DNA from: an uncultured Erythrobacter sp.
GTDB taxonomy: Bacteria > Pseudomonadota > Alphaproteobacteria > Sphingomonadales > Sphingomonadaceae
Assembly (NCBI GenBank): GCA_947488755.1
Contig: CANLAD010000001.1
Coordinates: 62,001-126,000, forward strand
Direction of reading: 5' to 3'
Length of the DNA stretch: 64,000 bases
In this document: positions 1 through 9,523 of the stretch, piece after piece
How the letters are laid out: every line of letters begins with the position of its first letter
Numbering within the stretch: the stretch's first letter is position 1
Made by a program: the position numbers and the translations under genes
Notes under the pieces: model-generated
The model's input: the letters and a program-made list of their open reading frames with translations, nothing else
Told to the model about the DNA's origin: nothing
The model's database searches: none

Positions 1-1044
1 GACGATTTTCGCAACCAAGTCACCGCCGCGCGATCGGATGTGGAGCGCGCGCGGGTCGATTTGCAGCAGGCGATCGAAACGCGCGAGACGAGGCGCGAAG
101 AGTTCGAGCGTTTGCGCGAGAGGCTCGCGCGCGAAGAGCAAACGCAGGCGGGGGACATCGACGCCGACTTTGTTCGACCGGGCGAAGACGCCGGGGCGCA
201 AAACGCGCGAGACGACGTTTCGGTCGATCCCTCCGCGCTCGCCCTGGGCGAACCGCAGGTCGAGGCGGCGCAGGCCGCGCTCGAAGGTGCCGAGGCCCGG
301 TTGCGCAATGCTCGCCTCAATGTCTCGCGCACATCGGTCACGGCGCCGTTCGATGCGGTCGTGCGATCGCAAAGCGTCGAGCGCGGACAGTTCGTGCAGG
401 CGGGCCAACAGGTCGCGCAGCTTTACAATGCCAATGCGGTGGAAATCGCGGTGCCGCTGACACAGGAAAAGGTCGCCTTGATCCCGCGCCTGTTTGCGTC
501 CGTGCGATCCGGCGGAATGGCAGGCGCACCGGCTACCGTGAAAGTCGATTTCGGCGGCGCGACCTATGCCTGGGATGCGCAGGTCGGCGGGGCGCAGGGC
601 GCGATCGAAAGCCGGACCCGTACGCTTGAGGTGATCGTGCGCGTCGCGCGGCCGACATCGGGCGGCACGCTGCTATCCGACGAGGGTGCAGCCTCGGGCG
701 CGCCGCCGCTGCTGCCCGGCTTCTTCGCCACGGTCGAATTCATCGCCGAGACGCCGCCTTCCTATTTCGCCTTGCCCAGCGACGCGGTGCGGGCCGACGA
801 TGTCGTGTGGACCGTTCGCGATGGGCGGGTCGCGTTCCAGCCCGTAAGGGTCATCGCCCGTGACGGCGATACGGTGTTCGTGAACGCCGATGGCCTTGAG
901 GACGGCGCTACGGTCATCACCGGCGACATCGCATCCGTCAGCGAAGGGATGCAGGTTCGCACCAGCCGAGACAATCAGGCGCCCGCCGTCGAAGCACAGC
1001 AAAGCGGCGGAGAGCAGCCGCGCTATCGAGATGACGCCGAATGA
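1..1044 (+). CDS. RND efflux periplasmic adaptor (HlyD/MFP family), 5' end outside window
   Basis: The reading frame is already open at base 1, so this is the C-terminal part of a longer protein; the first ATG inside the window (base 40) is internal. It starts in an Arg/Glu-rich alpha-helical hairpin, followed by a lipoyl-like segment (SRTSVTAPFDAVVRSQSVER) and beta-barrel domains, the usual order of a membrane fusion protein linking an inner-membrane RND pump to an outer-membrane channel. The stop overlaps the next start in ATGA, so adaptor and pump are translationally coupled. The substrate cannot be read from sequence. Family call is firm; the missing N-terminus should hold the membrane anchor or lipoprotein signal. 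Confidence 0.9.
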   Translation, partial: DDFRNQVTAARSDVERARVDLQQAIETRETRREEFERLRERLAREEQTQAGDIDADFVRPGEDAGAQNARDDVSVDPSALALGEPQVEAAQAALEGAEARLRNARLNVSRTSVTAPFDAVVRSQSVERGQFVQAGQQVAQLYNANAVEIAVPLTQEKVALIPRLFASVRSGGMAGAPATVKVDFGGATYAWDAQVGGAQGAIESRTRTLEVIVRVARPTSGGTLLSDEGAASGAPPLLPGFFATVEFIAETPPSYFALPSDAVRADDVVWTVRDGRVAFQPVRVIARDGDTVFVNADGLEDGATVITGDIASVSEGMQVRTSRDNQAPAVEAQQSGGEQPRYRDDAE

Positions 1045-4000
1045 ACGGTGTGATCGCCTGGATGGCCCGCAACGGGGTCGCGGCGAATCTCCTGATGCTG
1101 CTGATCCTTGTCACGGGTCTGCTGAGCATTCCACAGATCCCGACCAAGGTGTTTCCGGATTTCACGCTCTCTGCTGTGCAGGTCCAGGTCGAATATCGCG
1201 GCGCTTCGCCCGAAGAGATCGCGGACTCGGTCATCCAGCCGATCGAGGAACAGATCGAAGCGGTCGAAGGCATCGATCAGGTCACAGCGACCGCAGCCGA
1301 AGGTCTGGGCATCGTCACTGCCGAGCTGCGCCAGGGCGTGTCGGTTTCGCAAAAGGTCGACGAGATCCAGGCCGAGGTCAATCGCATCACCAACCTGCCC
1401 GAACGCGCCGAGCGTCCGCAGGTAAGCGAACTCGACAACAGACAGCGCGTGGTCGAATTCGTCATTTTCGGCGATGCCCCGCCCGCAACGCTGAAGGAGC
1501 TGGCCTATCGCTTCGAAGACGAACTCGCGGCGCGCGACGCGATCTCATTCGTGCAGGTATCAGGTGCGCGCGATTACGAGATTTCGATCGAGATATCGAA
1601 AGAGCGGCTCAGGGCCTACGATCTGTCGCTGCCCGAAGTTGCCCGGCTGATCGACCAGAACAGCGTGGATCTGCCTGCGGGCGACGTCGAAACGCAGGAC
1701 GAGGACATACTGCTGCGGGTCGAGGCGCAGAATTATTCTCGCAAGGCGTTCGAGGATATCATCCTGCTGGCGAACGGATCGGGCGCGCAGATCAGATTGG
1801 GCGACATCGCGACGATCCGCGATGGCTTTCGCGATAGCGGCCTGGTCACGCAGTATCGCGGCCAGCCTGCGGTCGCGGTTCAGGTGTTTCGCGTCGGCGA
1901 CGAACAGGCACTCGATATCGCGTCAGAGGTGAGCGATTATCTCGAGCAGGAGAGCGAAAACCTCCCGCCCGGCATCTCGGTCGATATCTGGCAGAACGAG
2001 GCGGATGAATTACGCGGTCGGCTCAGCCTGCTGATCGAAAGCGCGATCCTGGGCGCACTGCTGGTGATCGGGATCCTCGCGCTGTTTCTGGACCTGCGCG
2101 TGGCCTTTTGGGTCTCGTTCGGCATCGTTGTGTCGTTCGTGGGCACCTTCGCGGTGATGGGGGTCTTCGACCTATCCATAAACCAGCTCTCGCTGTTCGG
2201 GTTCATCCTCGCGCTCGGCATATTGGTCGATGACGCGGTGGTCGTCGGCGAGAATGTCTATGCCGAACAGGAGGAGGGCGGCGACGGGGTCGAGGCCGCC
2301 ATCAAGGGAACGCAGCGCGTCGTGCGCCCGGTGGTGTTCGCGATCCTGACAACCATGGCGGCGTTCTCGCTGCTGATCTTCCTGCCCGGCACGACCGGCA
2401 AGTTCCTTTATGCGATCCCGGTAATCGTCATCATCGCGCTGGCGCTGTCGCTGGTGGAATCGCTGTTCGTCCTGCCGCATCACCTTTCCGGCATGACAGG
2501 CGGGGAGCCATCGAATCGCGTCCTGCGCTGGCATGCCAGGCTGCGTCGGTGGTTCGACCGGCAGTTATCGCGGTTTCGCGAAGGTCCGCTGGACAAGACC
2601 GTGCGTTTCTCGGTCGCGCATTACGGCATCGTCATGGCCGGGGTATTCGGCATGTTTGCAATCGTCGCGGCGCTGTTTGCCGGTGGATACATCAAGTTCA
2701 TCTTCTTCCCCCAGATCGAAGGGCAATACGTCAACGTCCAGCTTGAAATGCCGCAGGGAACGCCCGCGCCAGTGACGCTGGCCGTTGCCGATTACATTCT
2801 GGAAACCGGTAATGAGGTTGCGACGTCGCTGGAGGACGAGCGATCCGATACCGAGGAGGACGAGGAGACGGATCGTCCGGACATATTGCAGGCGACCTAC
2901 ACCACGATCGGTCGCCAGCCCCAGTCCGGTGGTGGGCCAGGCGGGTCCGTCACCCCTTTCATCCAGCCCAGTCTCGCCACGATCCGCTTCAAGCTGAGCG
3001 ACCCCGATCAGCGCAAGGTCGGCTCCCGCGAGTTCCAGGAACGGCTGCGGGAAGCGGTCGGGGAGGTCGCGGGCGCTCGCAATCTGACCTATTCCGCCTC
3101 GCTCGTCTCGGTCGGTGCACCGATCAATGTCGAACTGTCCGCCGATAGCGACGCGGAGCTTGAAAGCGCGGTCGAGCGCGTCCGTGGGGAGCTGGCGCGG
3201 CAAGCGGGCGTTGTCGAAATTCGCGACGATCTGGTCGAAGGGCAGCGGGAGCTGGAGCTCGAACTGCTGCCGCAAGCTCGCAATTTCGGCATCGCGCAGC
3301 AGGATCTCGCCCTCCAGGCGCGCGCCGCGACATTCGGGACCGAAGCGCTGCGCGTCCAGCGCGGGCGCGAGGAAGTTCGGGTATATGTCCGCCTGCCCGC
3401 CGATGAGCGCGACGCGCTGGAGGATCTGTCAGACTATCGCATCCGCCCCCAAGGCAGCGATGTCAGCATTCCGTTTTCGGAAGTCGCCGATATTGAATAC
3501 GGGTCTGCCCCTTCGACCATCGATCGCCGCGATGGCCGCCGCATCATAACTGTTTCGGCCGATGTGCGATCGGGCGTAACCACCGGCTCGGAAGTGACCG
3601 GTCGCCTTCGCAGCGAGGTGCTGCCGAACATTCAGCAGGACATTCCCGGCCTGGAATGGAGCTTCGGCGGGGAACAGCGCGAACAGAGCGAAGTGGTGCC
3701 GGCACTGCTTCGTAATCTCGTCCTCGCCCTGTTCGTGATCTACGCACTGCTTGCGATCCCGCTGCGCTCCTATACGCAACCTTTCATCATCCTTTCTGCT
3801 GTCCCCCTGGGCCTCATCGGCGCGGTGCTGGGGCACTTGCTGCTGGGCCTCGATCTCACGATCCTCAGCCTGTTCGGGATTGTCGGTCTGTCCGGGGTGG
3901 TCATCAACGACGCCCTGTTGCTGGTCGATTTCATGAACGAGCGCCGGCTGGGGGGGGCGAAGATGAAAGACGCGATTATCGAGGCTGCGAAGAGCCGGTT

Positions 4001-4265
4001 TCGGCCCATCCTGCTGACGTCGTTGACCACATTTTTCGGCGTTCTCCCGCTGATCGCGGCGCAGAGCGTGCAGGCGCGCTTTCTGGTCCCGTTGGCGGCC
4101 AGCGTCGCGTTCGGCGTATTGTTCGCGACCTTCGTGCAGATGCTCGTCGTGACTGCCCTGGCGCAACTGCACTTCGACGCCTCGCGGGCGGTGAAGAGCC
4201 GACTTAAGGGGCAGCGCAAACGGGACGTAACGGTGGTTCGCCAGGGCATGGTTAGCGAAGCATGA
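1041..4265 (+). CDS. RND efflux pump inner-membrane permease (AcrB family)
   Basis: A 1074-residue proton-driven RND transporter, of usual length for the family. An N-terminal membrane helix is followed by the porter segment opening IPTKVFPDFT, a first block of membrane helices around residues 330-480, a second periplasmic domain and a second helix block from about 895. The TM4 proton-relay acidic pair is visible in GILVDDAVVVGENV. The region near residues 595-610 is rich in Glu/Asp (SLEDERSDTEEDEETD), a small acidic insertion. The start overlaps the adaptor stop (ATGA) and the stop overlaps the next gene (ATGA). Substrate class is unknown. Confidence 0.95.
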   Translation: MNGVIAWMARNGVAANLLMLLILVTGLLSIPQIPTKVFPDFTLSAVQVQVEYRGASPEEIADSVIQPIEEQIEAVEGIDQVTATAAEGLGIVTAELRQGVSVSQKVDEIQAEVNRITNLPERAERPQVSELDNRQRVVEFVIFGDAPPATLKELAYRFEDELAARDAISFVQVSGARDYEISIEISKERLRAYDLSLPEVARLIDQNSVDLPAGDVETQDEDILLRVEAQNYSRKAFEDIILLANGSGAQIRLGDIATIRDGFRDSGLVTQYRGQPAVAVQVFRVGDEQALDIASEVSDYLEQESENLPPGISVDIWQNEADELRGRLSLLIESAILGALLVIGILALFLDLRVAFWVSFGIVVSFVGTFAVMGVFDLSINQLSLFGFILALGILVDDAVVVGENVYAEQEEGGDGVEAAIKGTQRVVRPVVFAILTTMAAFSLLIFLPGTTGKFLYAIPVIVIIALALSLVESLFVLPHHLSGMTGGEPSNRVLRWHARLRRWFDRQLSRFREGPLDKTVRFSVAHYGIVMAGVFGMFAIVAALFAGGYIKFIFFPQIEGQYVNVQLEMPQGTPAPVTLAVADYILETGNEVATSLEDERSDTEEDEETDRPDILQATYTTIGRQPQSGGGPGGSVTPFIQPSLATIRFKLSDPDQRKVGSREFQERLREAVGEVAGARNLTYSASLVSVGAPINVELSADSDAELESAVERVRGELARQAGVVEIRDDLVEGQRELELELLPQARNFGIAQQDLALQARAATFGTEALRVQRGREEVRVYVRLPADERDALEDLSDYRIRPQGSDVSIPFSEVADIEYGSAPSTIDRRDGRRIITVSADVRSGVTTGSEVTGRLRSEVLPNIQQDIPGLEWSFGGEQREQSEVVPALLRNLVLALFVIYALLAIPLRSYTQPFIILSAVPLGLIGAVLGHLLLGLDLTILSLFGIVGLSGVVINDALLLVDFMNERRLGGAKMKDAIIEAAKSRFRPILLTSLTTFFGVLPLIAAQSVQARFLVPLAASVAFGVLFATFVQMLVVTALAQLHFDASRAVKSRLKGQRKRDVTVVRQGMVSEA

Positions 4266-5164
4266 CGCAGCGGATCCGTACTTCACCCAGTCTCGCCCAA
4301 TTCCTCAAGCGAGCGGCCAATGCGGGTCGACAAGGGCGTGACGCGCTGGTCGATCCAGTCAGTACGTCGGCAGGGCGAGACTGTATCCTGGTTATCGCCG
4401 CTATCGCGGTCGCCACTATGCTGGGAGACGGCGCCGCGATCGCCATCGGCCTCGCCCTGTTCGCAGCAGGCTTGCCGCACGGTTTCATCCGCGGCGCACA
4501 GGCCAATCCGCGTCTGACGTCGGCGCTATACTGGTTCGCTTACGTCAGCGCCGCGGCGGTCGTTCTCGCCGGATTTCTGATCGCCCCGATCGCGCTTCTC
4601 ATGACTTTCCTCGCATTTTCGCTGGTTCATTTCTCGATATCGGATGCCTTGCGTTCAAAGGCTGCAAACCTCGCGATCGCAGCTTTGGCTGTTGGCGGGA
4701 GCGCATTGTTCCAACCTACGGCGACCGCGGCAATGCTTGGACTGGCTGCTGGCGAGTATGTTCCGGCAATGATGTTGAACGCGCTGGCGATTTTTGGCGG
4801 TGTGGGAGTTCTTGTTGCCTGTGTTCTTGCCTGCCTGGAGCCTCGCCAGCACTGGACGATGCTGCTCGCCATCGCGATCGTTGCGCTACTCCAACCGGTT
4901 CTCGCGGTGGGGGCAATCTTCTATCTATATCACGCGGCACCGATTCAGCGTCGAAGTGCGCTAGACCGGACATCGGATGTACATTTTACCATCCTGTTGA
5001 TCGCAATTGCATTGTGCTTTGGTGTATGGCTGGCAGGCTTTTACTTCGGCCCGTCCAGCGATCTCCAAATAAAAGTCGTTGCGGCCGGGGCGATAGCCAT
5101 CGTCTTTCCACATCTCATTGAAGACTTGCTCGATCGAGCAGCGATAAAATCGGGAGCAGATTGA
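4262..5164 (+). CDS. Brp/Blh family beta-carotene dioxygenase-like membrane protein (divergent)
   Basis: A 300-residue polytopic membrane protein with about eight hydrophobic segments. It carries echoes of the Brp/Blh family, which cleaves beta-carotene to retinal: GLPHG at residues 70-74 (family GxPHG), VHFS at 122-125 (family HFG), YLYH at 221-224 and FPHLIED near the end. Family members bind iron through four His. Here His73, His123 and His224 remain, but position 228, where a second His would follow, is Ile, and the Asp normally after the PHG motif is absent. It may be a divergent or non-catalytic member. Its 4-bp overlap with the RND pump gene is unusual, and no rhodopsin gene is in the window. 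The family call rests on motifs only. Confidence 0.6.
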   Translation: MTQRIRTSPSLAQFLKRAANAGRQGRDALVDPVSTSAGRDCILVIAAIAVATMLGDGAAIAIGLALFAAGLPHGFIRGAQANPRLTSALYWFAYVSAAAVVLAGFLIAPIALLMTFLAFSLVHFSISDALRSKAANLAIAALAVGGSALFQPTATAAMLGLAAGEYVPAMMLNALAIFGGVGVLVACVLACLEPRQHWTMLLAIAIVALLQPVLAVGAIFYLYHAAPIQRRSALDRTSDVHFTILLIAIALCFGVWLAGFYFGPSSDLQIKVVAAGAIAIVFPHLIEDLLDRAAIKSGAD

Positions 5165-5818
5165 TGCGAGAGCTGGCGATTGCCGTAAGGGCCGGTGATC
5201 GTGAACATCTACCCTGAAATCCGCCGGACTTCCTGTGAAGTCATGGATCGAGCGCGCGCAGCAATCGGGGTTTATCCCACCGCTCAATCGCCAATTCGAG
5301 CGCAATACGTCAGAGCCTGTGACCAGCAGGGCGAAATTCCGACGATCGCCAATCTGCAATCGGGATCGCAATCCTCGACCGCCTCTCCTATCGCAGAGAA
5401 ACTCTCTTCATGCGCGGGATCGACAAAGGGCTCGCAGGGTCGCCGCGCAGATGTGGTCGCCGCCAGAATATGGAACCGTTGCGACGCACGAGATGATCTC
5501 GTCTCTTTCGTGACCGATGCCTTTCACAGCAGGCCGAGCGGTTTCTCGCGCTTGCGCGGTTCGATCGTGTGCGGCCATGCTCGGGGGGCATTGCCTCGAT
5601 TACCCGCCCCCGAACGTGCGGAGTAAACTTGCGCATTGTGTTCGGCAGTTCGCGAACGGGCCGATTTTTCCGATATTGCATCCATCAAGAGAGCCTCCCC
5701 AAACGTCGTTCGGGAAGAGTTGGCTCGCTTGGCTATCGGGGTCTTGGCGATTTCGCCGAATGACCCGTTTGTATCGCCAATTGGCCAGCTGGCTTGCGCA
5801 AGAGGTGTTCGCGAACGA
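5165..5818. other. 654-bp stretch without a convincing gene
   Basis: This gap lies between the Brp/Blh-like gene and the convergent LytTR regulator. Short frames exist on both strands (for example 5235-5513 on plus) but their products are Arg/Ser-rich with no recognisable domain, good ribosome site or gene-like composition. No tRNA, repeat or clear terminator was seen. It may be decayed coding sequence. Confidence 0.5.
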
Positions 5819-6604
5819 TCAGCCCGGAGCGATGCGTTCCAGTGCGATGCGCTTGAACGATTTGCTGACGCGGACCTTCTCGCCATCGCGCATCTGCAAG
5901 CTGATCGCCGAGAATTTCTCCCGATTGACTGCGACGATCGCGTCGATCCGCACGATCGCGCGGCGATGAACCTGCTGGAACACGGCCGGATCGAGCCGTG
6001 TGTTCAGCGACGTGATGCTGTCATCGGCGAAGTGCGTCGTGCCACCGACATGCAAGGCGACGTAATCGCCTGCCGCTTCGATCCAGTCGATATCATCGAC
6101 CCTGACCCGGTGGACATTGCCGCCTTTGCGCACCCAGATGTCCCGCTCGTACGGGGACGCAATAGTGGCCGCGAAATCGGTGTTCATTCGTTGCAGCGTC
6201 CGGCGAAGCTGATCGAAACGTTGACCGCTAGTCTCCTCTTTGAGACGCGTTCGGGCACGCTCTACTGCAATTTTCAGCCGCTCATCGTCGAGCGGCTTGA
6301 CAACGTAATCCACCGCGCCTTCATCGAAAGCTCCCACTGCAAACTGGTCGAAAGCCGTCACGAACACGATCGCCGGGGGAGTATCGTCGTCGAGCGCCTT
6401 CAGCAGGTCGAAACCGGTAAGGCCGGGCATCATCACGTCGAGCAGCACCAGATCCGGCCGGAGCGCGCGGATGGCATCGCGCGCCTCGATCCCGTCGGAC
6501 GCGGTGCCGACGACTTCGATGCCTTGCAGTGTCTTGAGCGAGCGCAGAACCCGGCGCAGGGCAAGCGGCTCGTCATCGGCGACAAAGACGCGCATCGGTT
6601 TCAT
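5819..6604 (-). CDS. LytTR family response regulator
   Basis: A 261-residue regulator. The N-terminal receiver domain (residues 1-120) shows the acidic pocket in VADDEPLA, the phospho-acceptor Asp in LVLLDVMMPGLTGFDLL and the conserved Lys in VVKPLDDERL. The C-terminal LytTR DNA-binding domain begins near residue 155 and contains WIEAAGDYVALHVGG and a basic tail. The start codon overlaps the stop of the upstream kinase (ATGA), so this is the output half of a kinase-kinase-regulator operon. Targets are unknown; the divergent PadR gene beyond the kinases is a possible neighbour in the same circuit. Confidence 0.93.
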   Translation of the reverse strand: MKPMRVFVADDEPLALRRVLRSLKTLQGIEVVGTASDGIEARDAIRALRPDLVLLDVMMPGLTGFDLLKALDDDTPPAIVFVTAFDQFAVGAFDEGAVDYVVKPLDDERLKIAVERARTRLKEETSGQRFDQLRRTLQRMNTDFAATIASPYERDIWVRKGGNVHRVRVDDIDWIEAAGDYVALHVGGTTHFADDSITSLNTRLDPAVFQQVHRRAIVRIDAIVAVNREKFSAISLQMRDGEKVRVSKSFKRIALERIAPG

Positions 6605-7689
6605 GCGGTATGTGCCTCGTAGGGGAAGCGCAGGTAGCAGCGATAACCGTTGGTCCGCCCAGCGCCATCCCCGAGGCCGCCGGTCTCGAACTGCACGTCG
6701 TTGCCAAACCGCGCTTCCAGGCGGGAGCGAACATTACGTTCCCCCGTCCCCAGACCGGTCTGCCCGCCCGGTCCCGGCCCATCGTCGACCAGTTCGATGA
6801 CGATCCATGACCCTTCGCTGCGGGCGCGCAGGACAATCGTTACCGGTTCGACCGACCGCGCGACGGCGTATTTCACGCTGTTTTCGAGCAATGGCTGCAA
6901 CAGGAAACTGGGGATCGATGCGTCGGCTACCGTGTCGTCCAACTCAATCGTGAAGTCGAACCGTCCTTCGAAGCGGATGCGTTCGATCGCGAGATAGACC
7001 TCCAGATCGGCGAGCTCCTGCGTCAGGGAAACGTCATCGTGGGCATCCCGGCGCAATCCGTTTCTCAGGAAAACCGCAAGCTTGCGCACCGCTTCCTCGG
7101 CTTTTGCATATCTTCCCTCTCCAATAAGCGAAGATACCGCGCCGAGCGTGTTGAACAAAAAGTGGGGATGCACCTGAAACTTCAGTGCTTCGAGCTGGGC
7201 ACCCTGTGCCTCGCGTTGCGCGCGTGAGCGGGCTTCCCTCTCGGCCTTTGCCCGTGCACCCATCACGAGCGTGTAGATCAGGATACCCCACGCTAACTGG
7301 AAGTGCAGCCAATAGAATGAAGCGGAAACGATGGAACCGCTGTCGACTTCGACTTGCGCGAGCCAGGCGAACAGGACCGTGTTGAGGATCGTGTGCAGTA
7401 CCCCGAAAACCGTAACCAACCCGACCAGCGCCGCCAGCGGATTGACCGCGGACCGGCTGACAACACGCTCAAGCGCCAGAAATATCAGCCAGCCGAGCGC
7501 AAATCTGCTCGCCATCCAGAACGCGCGGAGTGCCCAGAGCTGCGATGGGGCAACACGACCCGATCCGGCGATCGTGCCGATGTACCAGATCAAAACCATC
7601 ATGAACGCCCACAATGCGACGCTGAGCAGCAATGCGCGTTGGCGCAGCATCTTGCGTTCGGATGCGCAAAGCGGTGCCTTGTCAATCAC
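6601..7689 (-). CDS. LytS-type sensor histidine kinase (His_kinase family)
   Basis: An integral membrane sensor kinase with about four or five N-terminal hydrophobic segments (roughly residues 20-150) and a cytoplasmic catalytic part. The phospho-acceptor block is HPHFLFNTLGAVSSLI, the N box is LLQPLLENSVKYAV, and the ATP-lid glycines are present (VDDGPGPGGQTGLGTGERN), so it should be active. The GTG at 7689 overlaps the preceding kinase stop by 8 bases and has an AAGAG six bases upstream; another GTG at 7716 would lengthen it by nine residues. It feeds the coupled LytTR regulator. Confidence 0.9.
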   Translation of the reverse strand: MIDKAPLCASERKMLRQRALLLSVALWAFMMVLIWYIGTIAGSGRVAPSQLWALRAFWMASRFALGWLIFLALERVVSRSAVNPLAALVGLVTVFGVLHTILNTVLFAWLAQVEVDSGSIVSASFYWLHFQLAWGILIYTLVMGARAKAEREARSRAQREAQGAQLEALKFQVHPHFLFNTLGAVSSLIGEGRYAKAEEAVRKLAVFLRNGLRRDAHDDVSLTQELADLEVYLAIERIRFEGRFDFTIELDDTVADASIPSFLLQPLLENSVKYAVARSVEPVTIVLRARSEGSWIVIELVDDGPGPGGQTGLGTGERNVRSRLEARFGNDVQFETGGLGDGAGRTNGYRCYLRFPYEAHTA

Positions 7690-8803
7690 CGGCAGCTCTT
7701 GCGGGTGCGGGAGCACGCGCCTCCTCGCCGTGATCCGGACCCATCATGATCAGCGGAGCGTGGACGGTTATGACAAGCATCGACCCGGATCGATGAGAGC
7801 TGATTGTATGACCGGGTGGCAAGTTTTCCTGAACGACCTGCGCCCATTCCTGCCCGGAAGGCGCCTTCGTATAATCTGTCCGGTTGTCCGGATTGGACAG
7901 CGACATGGAAAGCGCCAGTCCGCTTTCATCACGCTGTGCTTCTACATTGATCATGCTGCGCGAACTTTCCGACGAAACGCTGTGTCGGATCGCGTTCTCG
8001 ACCAGCGGTTGCAGGATGAACGGCGGAACAGCGGCGTTTTCGAGATCTCGCGGCAGATGAAGGTCGCAGGACAGGCGATCGGGGAAGCGGATCTGCTCGA
8101 TCGCGAGGTAATCGGCCAATTGTTCGAATTCGCGTGACAGCGCGTGGAAACCCGCAGGGTCAGACTGCAAGGTGGCCCTCAGAAACGCGGCCAGCCGGTC
8201 GATCAGCGCAGTGGCCTGCGCCCCTTCGCGTTCGAGCGCGAGCAATCCGATCGAATTGAGCGTGTTGAACAGGAAATGTGGATTGAGGCGATAGCGTACC
8301 GTGCGCATCCTTGCCCGGTGCGCGCTGGCCGTCGCTTCCAGACGCAGACGCTGTTCGCTGCGCAGGCGCACGTGGTAAAAGGTGGCGAGCACTCCCGCGC
8401 CCCAGACAAGCATGAATGGCACCCAGTAATCGGCCGCCAAAATGAGCGTGCCCGGAGGACCGACCTCCAGCCCCATAGCGATGGCGACCTCGCGAATGAT
8501 AAACGAATGCAGCACCGCAAGGGGGATGAACGCAGCAACCAGCGTAGCCACCGCTGCGAACAGATGCACCCGGTCCACCAGTTCGAGAAGGCCGTAAAGC
8601 AGCACGCATACGAACAACAGGGCGGAAATGCGTATCAGGAAGAACGACCACAACCAGCGCGAACCCGCGTCATCGAACACCCCGAACTGGTAGGCGAAGA
8701 ACACCTGCTCGAAGATGATCAGGACAAGCGTCGCTAGCAGGATCTTCAGTCGCAAGGGCCAGATCGCATTGTCCTGCGCCAGCGGAGATTGCATGACCAT
8801 CAT
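7682..8803 (-). CDS. Second LytS-type histidine kinase, catalytic domain apparently degenerate
   Basis: A 373-residue membrane protein with about five hydrophobic segments in residues 20-165, then the phospho-acceptor block RLNPHFLFNTLNSIGLLAL and an intact N box (ILQPLVENAIRHSV). The glycine-rich ATP-lid motifs that follow in its neighbour are not recognisable: the region reads SLSNPDNRTDYTKAPSGQEW without GxGxG or GxGL. It may be a partner or dominant modulator of the active kinase, which is encoded directly downstream with overlapping ends. A GGAAAA sequence lies about ten bases before the ATG. Confidence 0.85.
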   Translation of the reverse strand: MMVMQSPLAQDNAIWPLRLKILLATLVLIIFEQVFFAYQFGVFDDAGSRWLWSFFLIRISALLFVCVLLYGLLELVDRVHLFAAVATLVAAFIPLAVLHSFIIREVAIAMGLEVGPPGTLILAADYWVPFMLVWGAGVLATFYHVRLRSEQRLRLEATASAHRARMRTVRYRLNPHFLFNTLNSIGLLALEREGAQATALIDRLAAFLRATLQSDPAGFHALSREFEQLADYLAIEQIRFPDRLSCDLHLPRDLENAAVPPFILQPLVENAIRHSVSSESSRSMINVEAQRDESGLALSMSLSNPDNRTDYTKAPSGQEWAQVVQENLPPGHTISSHRSGSMLVITVHAPLIMMGPDHGEEARAPAPARAAGD

Positions 8804-8925
8804 CGTGCATTTTCCGATACGCGCCGCGTCGCAGCTTGAAAAGTCGGCCTTGGGCGCTCTTGATGGGCCGTGTGAGGTCTCCTAAGCCAGCGGGTGCTTA
8901 TGGCGACGCGCACGAATTTCCAGGT

Positions 8926-9474
8926 ATGACTCACACGGTGTCCGATGGCGAAGGAACGCTTCTGTCGCTGGTGGAGCGTGCGCAGCCTGTGACCGTGTAC
9001 GAGATATCGAAGATTTATCTTGCGTCCCCTGTGACCAATTTCGGGACCAGCAAGGGCAAGCTTTACCCGATGGTTCGCCGTCTCAAGCAGCTCGGCCTCC
9101 TCGAAGGGGAACCGATTGCGGGCGATAAGCGTAAGACCGAACACCTGCGCTGCACCCCGGCAGGGCTGGCGTCGCTGCACCAATGGACGCGCCGGATCGA
9201 TCCCGCGCACATGCTGCTCGATGATCCGCTGCGCACACGCATCCAGTCGCTTCATGTGCTTACTCCCGACGAACAGAGGGATTGGCTTTGCGAGGTGGAA
9301 GTCGCCATGCGCAAGAAGCTTGCCGAGGTTGAGGACTATATCGATACGGTCGACGTTCCCCATAGCGAGATCATGAAGGATCACGTCCGCGCGACAAGCC
9401 AGGCACGGCTTGCCTGGGTAAAGCGCACGATCGCCAGATTGCAAGACACCGCCACGCAGATCGAAACGGAATAG
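8926..9474 (+). CDS. PadR-like winged-helix transcriptional regulator
   Basis: A 182-residue protein with an N-terminal winged helix: TVYEISKIYLASPV, then TSKGKLYPMVRRLKQLGLL, the recognition segment typical of PadR proteins, then a helical dimerisation tail. Divergent from the kinase-regulator operon across about 120 bases, so it may control that operon or be controlled by it. The ATG at 8926 was preferred because the family domain begins there; an in-frame upstream ATG at 8836 would add 30 residues lacking family character. Confidence 0.75.
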   Translation: MTHTVSDGEGTLLSLVERAQPVTVYEISKIYLASPVTNFGTSKGKLYPMVRRLKQLGLLEGEPIAGDKRKTEHLRCTPAGLASLHQWTRRIDPAHMLLDDPLRTRIQSLHVLTPDEQRDWLCEVEVAMRKKLAEVEDYIDTVDVPHSEIMKDHVRATSQARLAWVKRTIARLQDTATQIETE

Positions 9475-9523
9475 GGGCGACCGTCAGGCCAGCCCCTTCC
9501 CCCCAAAGTTGCCGCGTGCCTGC

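Noticed and set aside
5195..5626. Plus-strand frame in the gap after the Brp/Blh-like gene
   Set aside because: No recognisable domain, competing frames of similar length on both strands, and no good ribosome site.
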